From assembly GCA_003116995.1 (NCBI GenBank), contig BDSL01000043.1, positions 124,001 through 188,000 of the forward strand: 64,000 bases of DNA, written 5' to 3'. Source of the DNA: Yamagishiella unicocca. Lineage: Eukaryota; Chlorophyta; Chlorophyceae; Chlamydomonadales; Volvocaceae. Position numbers and translations under genes: made by a program. The notes beneath the pieces are model-generated. The model was not told the DNA's origin. It did no database searches and was given only the letters and a program-made list of their open reading frames with translations. Shown here piece by piece: positions 62,601 through 64,000 of this stretch (positions within the stretch are counted from its first letter, which is position 1; every line of letters starts with the position of its first letter).

Positions 62601-63333
62601 GGTCGTAGTACGGCGTAGGCAAGCGGCCGCAAAATGCTAGTCGCACCGTCGGAAGCCCGTGTCCGCGCCAAGTGCCGTACGATGTCAGCTACCGTCGGTG
62701 GCATTACGAAATTTACGATGCGCCCGGGGCAGCTTGCTTGATTGGGTACATGGTTTGGCACGGACATCGCGCTCGCTGAGCTAGGAAGCTCTCAACGGGA
62801 GTCCTGCCCTGAGCGCCAGCTAGCGCGTTGAGCCTGTGCCTCAACCCTTTCCTGCAACCTGGCGGTGTGCTCGTGTCGGAAATGGGCGTACTGTCGAGTA
62901 GCGGTAGTCTGCAGGATGTGCCGTTTTAAGCGCACTGCGCATCATCAGCGCCATCGGCACCGTCACTGCGCCCTCCTTGGGCCCTCCTGGTCATCCCTAC
63001 CGCACCCAAGTCTACCTGATGCTGTGTAATGCGACATTACCCTAACCCCCTTGCCCGGGTCTTTCTCGAACCCTCCCATGCACTACTCCCGGTGTGTATT
63101 GCTGCACCGCCGCAACCCCCTTGCTGCCCCCTCCCCCCCGCCTTCCCATGTCGAGTTACCTGTTCGTTTATGCCACCCCCCCCCCCGCCTTCCCACACAC
63201 CTCGTAACAACGACGACCTCCAGGCGGCGTGTTCCCAGGAACAACCACGCTCAACACCTCGTCGCCGTTCGGCAAGGCCACCAACTTCAGCAAGCCCATT
63301 TCCGACTACAGCAAGATCGTGGTGGACGAGTAG
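59617..63333 (+). CDS. FAP143: FAP143 / SPAG8-family doublet microtubule inner protein
   Basis: Predicted 270 aa in seven exons: 59617-59736, 59838-59960, 60573-60683, 61412-61548, 61759-61885, 62393-62477 and 63224-63333; phases are continuous to TAG. The family order of motifs matches vertebrate SPAG8 (CFAP143): LVGNWVEER near the N-terminus, STLQASYRPPGE in exon 3, a helical MREARELPPEVQ, then TTESTYGGDFKQHDL. The C-terminus has TTLNTSSPFGKATNFSKPI. The known role is a filamentous protein on the lumen side of axonemal doublet microtubules that stabilises the tubulin lattice of cilia. In an alga this means flagella. Exons 4-5 (VGAKVMRDPDGRPTKRDPTF) are well conserved-looking but not individually recognised. 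Introns hold three unrelated minisatellites. TGTAA follows at 63908. Confidence 0.75.
60722..60850 (+). repeat. 20-bp minisatellite (GGCTGGAGGGAAAGAGGGAA)
   Basis: Six to seven copies in the third FAP143 intron, starting about 40 bp after the donor at 60684; one unit in three carries GGGGGG for GGAGGG. Confidence 0.95.
60990..61165 (+). repeat. 36-bp minisatellite, five near-identical copies
   Basis: Unit begins CGTATTGACCTCGAGTGGGG and ends CGGAATTGATC; the last copy is cut off at GCGGAACAC. Same FAP143 intron as the 20-bp array. Because 36 is a multiple of three, frames stay open and give artificial repeat ORFs. Confidence 0.97.
61298..61402 (+). repeat. 21-bp minisatellite (GGGTCTCGTCCACCCTCTGA)
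   Basis: Four to five copies with small indels, ending about 10 bp before the acceptor of FAP143 exon 4 (61412). Confidence 0.93.
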
Positions 63334-63907
63334 AGCGGCAGTAGCAGCAGCAGCAGCACGGGAGTCTGGTGGGGGCCGGGGACGGACGAGTAGGGCGGCA
63401 GTAGCCGGACCAGCAGCAGCAGCAGCACAGGCGTGTGTATGTGTTTATTTGGGGGGAGGGCGGGACAGACCGATGTGACGCGCTCACGCGCCGCCCTGAT
63501 GGGCAGGCAGATGCAGGTTTTTCCGTTTATGAACAATTATCGTGTCGCAGCTATGTATTGTTTGTTTCCCATGGGAGCAGCGCAGCGGGCAGAGGAAGGG
63601 GTCGTATTGAACGCCCATGATGCGCGTGTATGGATCCGTTTAGGTAGGCGCGGTTCGGAGTGCGAAGGGCCGCCTTTTGGGGGTTAAGAGGTCGTCCTTG
63701 GGGGCCCTGGTGGGGGCTTCGAGGCCAGTGCGTGGCATAAGAGGGGGCAAGGGAGGGAGGCAGAGCACCCGGCGGCGCTGTGGGGGCGTCCCATCCAAGG
63801 AGTGGTGCGGGAGCGAGGTGTGGCTGCGCCAGCAGCGGGGGAAAAAACCTGGATGAGCGGTCGCTTCCTCCGCGTATTTGTGGGCGCGTTCCCCTGGTTG
63901 GACGAGA

Positions 63908-63912
63908 TGTAA
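63908..63912 (+). promoter_or_regulatory. Polyadenylation motif TGTAA
   Basis: 575 bp after the FAP143 stop codon. Confidence 0.5.
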
Positions 63913-63927
63913 CAACGCGCCTCGTCT

Positions 63928-64000
63928 ACTCGCCGTACCTTCACTTCGTGTACTCGCCGTACCTTTACCTCGTGTACTCGCCGTACCTTTACCTAGTGTA
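63928..64000 (+). repeat. 24-bp minisatellite at window end
   Basis: Three copies of a unit with core GTGTACTCGCCGTACCTTTA; truncated by the window edge. Confidence 0.9.

Larger units (their letters stand above)
63334..64000. other. FAP143 3' UTR and window end
   Basis: 3' UTR with poly(A) motif TGTAA at 63908-63912. From about 63925 a 24-bp repeat (TGTACTCGCCGTACCTTTAC core) begins and runs out of the window. Confidence 0.6.

Overview
The window is nuclear DNA of a green alga, most likely a chlorophyte of the Chlamydomonas/Volvox group. The evidence is GC-rich coding sequence with many small, mostly GT-AG introns, TGTAA polyadenylation motifs, a plastid fatty-acid synthesis gene with a transit peptide, a plastid PDZ-like protein, a flagellar doublet protein (FAP143/SPAG8 family), and introns packed with minisatellites. 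I cannot name the species. Gene models were built by hand from splice sites, reading-phase continuity and, where possible, comparison of paralogues inside the window.

Layout. 1-2398 (+) is the 3' part of a kynurenine-3-monooxygenase-like FAD monooxygenase, followed at 4509-8107 (+) by a complete tandem paralogue. 13339-8947 (-) is a long low-complexity protein of unknown function. Divergent from it, 13954-17504 (+) encodes a secretory-pathway O-fucosyltransferase-like protein whose first exon is a short signal-peptide exon. 23160-20268 (-) encodes a lysine-rich, probably nuclear protein. 27016-23988 (-) encodes a plastid membrane protein with a PDZ-like region and is head-to-head (307 bp apart) with ALG2 at 27324-30392 (+). 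37820-32437 (-) is plastid beta-ketoacyl-ACP synthase I. 38540-39327 (-) is a 5'-truncated LINE with a possible 11-bp target duplication. 39556-39969 (+) is a small membrane-anchored unknown. 42098-48172 (+) and 51034-55953 (+) are two tandem 13-exon ABCG half-transporters. 57.1-58.9 kb holds direct and inverted copies of a dispersed repeat. 59617-63333 (+) is FAP143.

The genes do not form a pathway; this is an ordinary mixed nuclear neighbourhood. ALG2 and the O-fucosyltransferase-like protein both belong to the glycosylation/secretory system, and KAS I and the PDZ-like protein are both plastid-targeted, but nothing shows coupling beyond the shared F/ALG2 promoter interval. The main genomic themes are two independent tandem duplications with signs of partial homogenisation, and a high density of intronic minisatellites, including different arrays at the same intron position in the two ABCG paralogues. 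I found no convincing undescribed multi-gene system.
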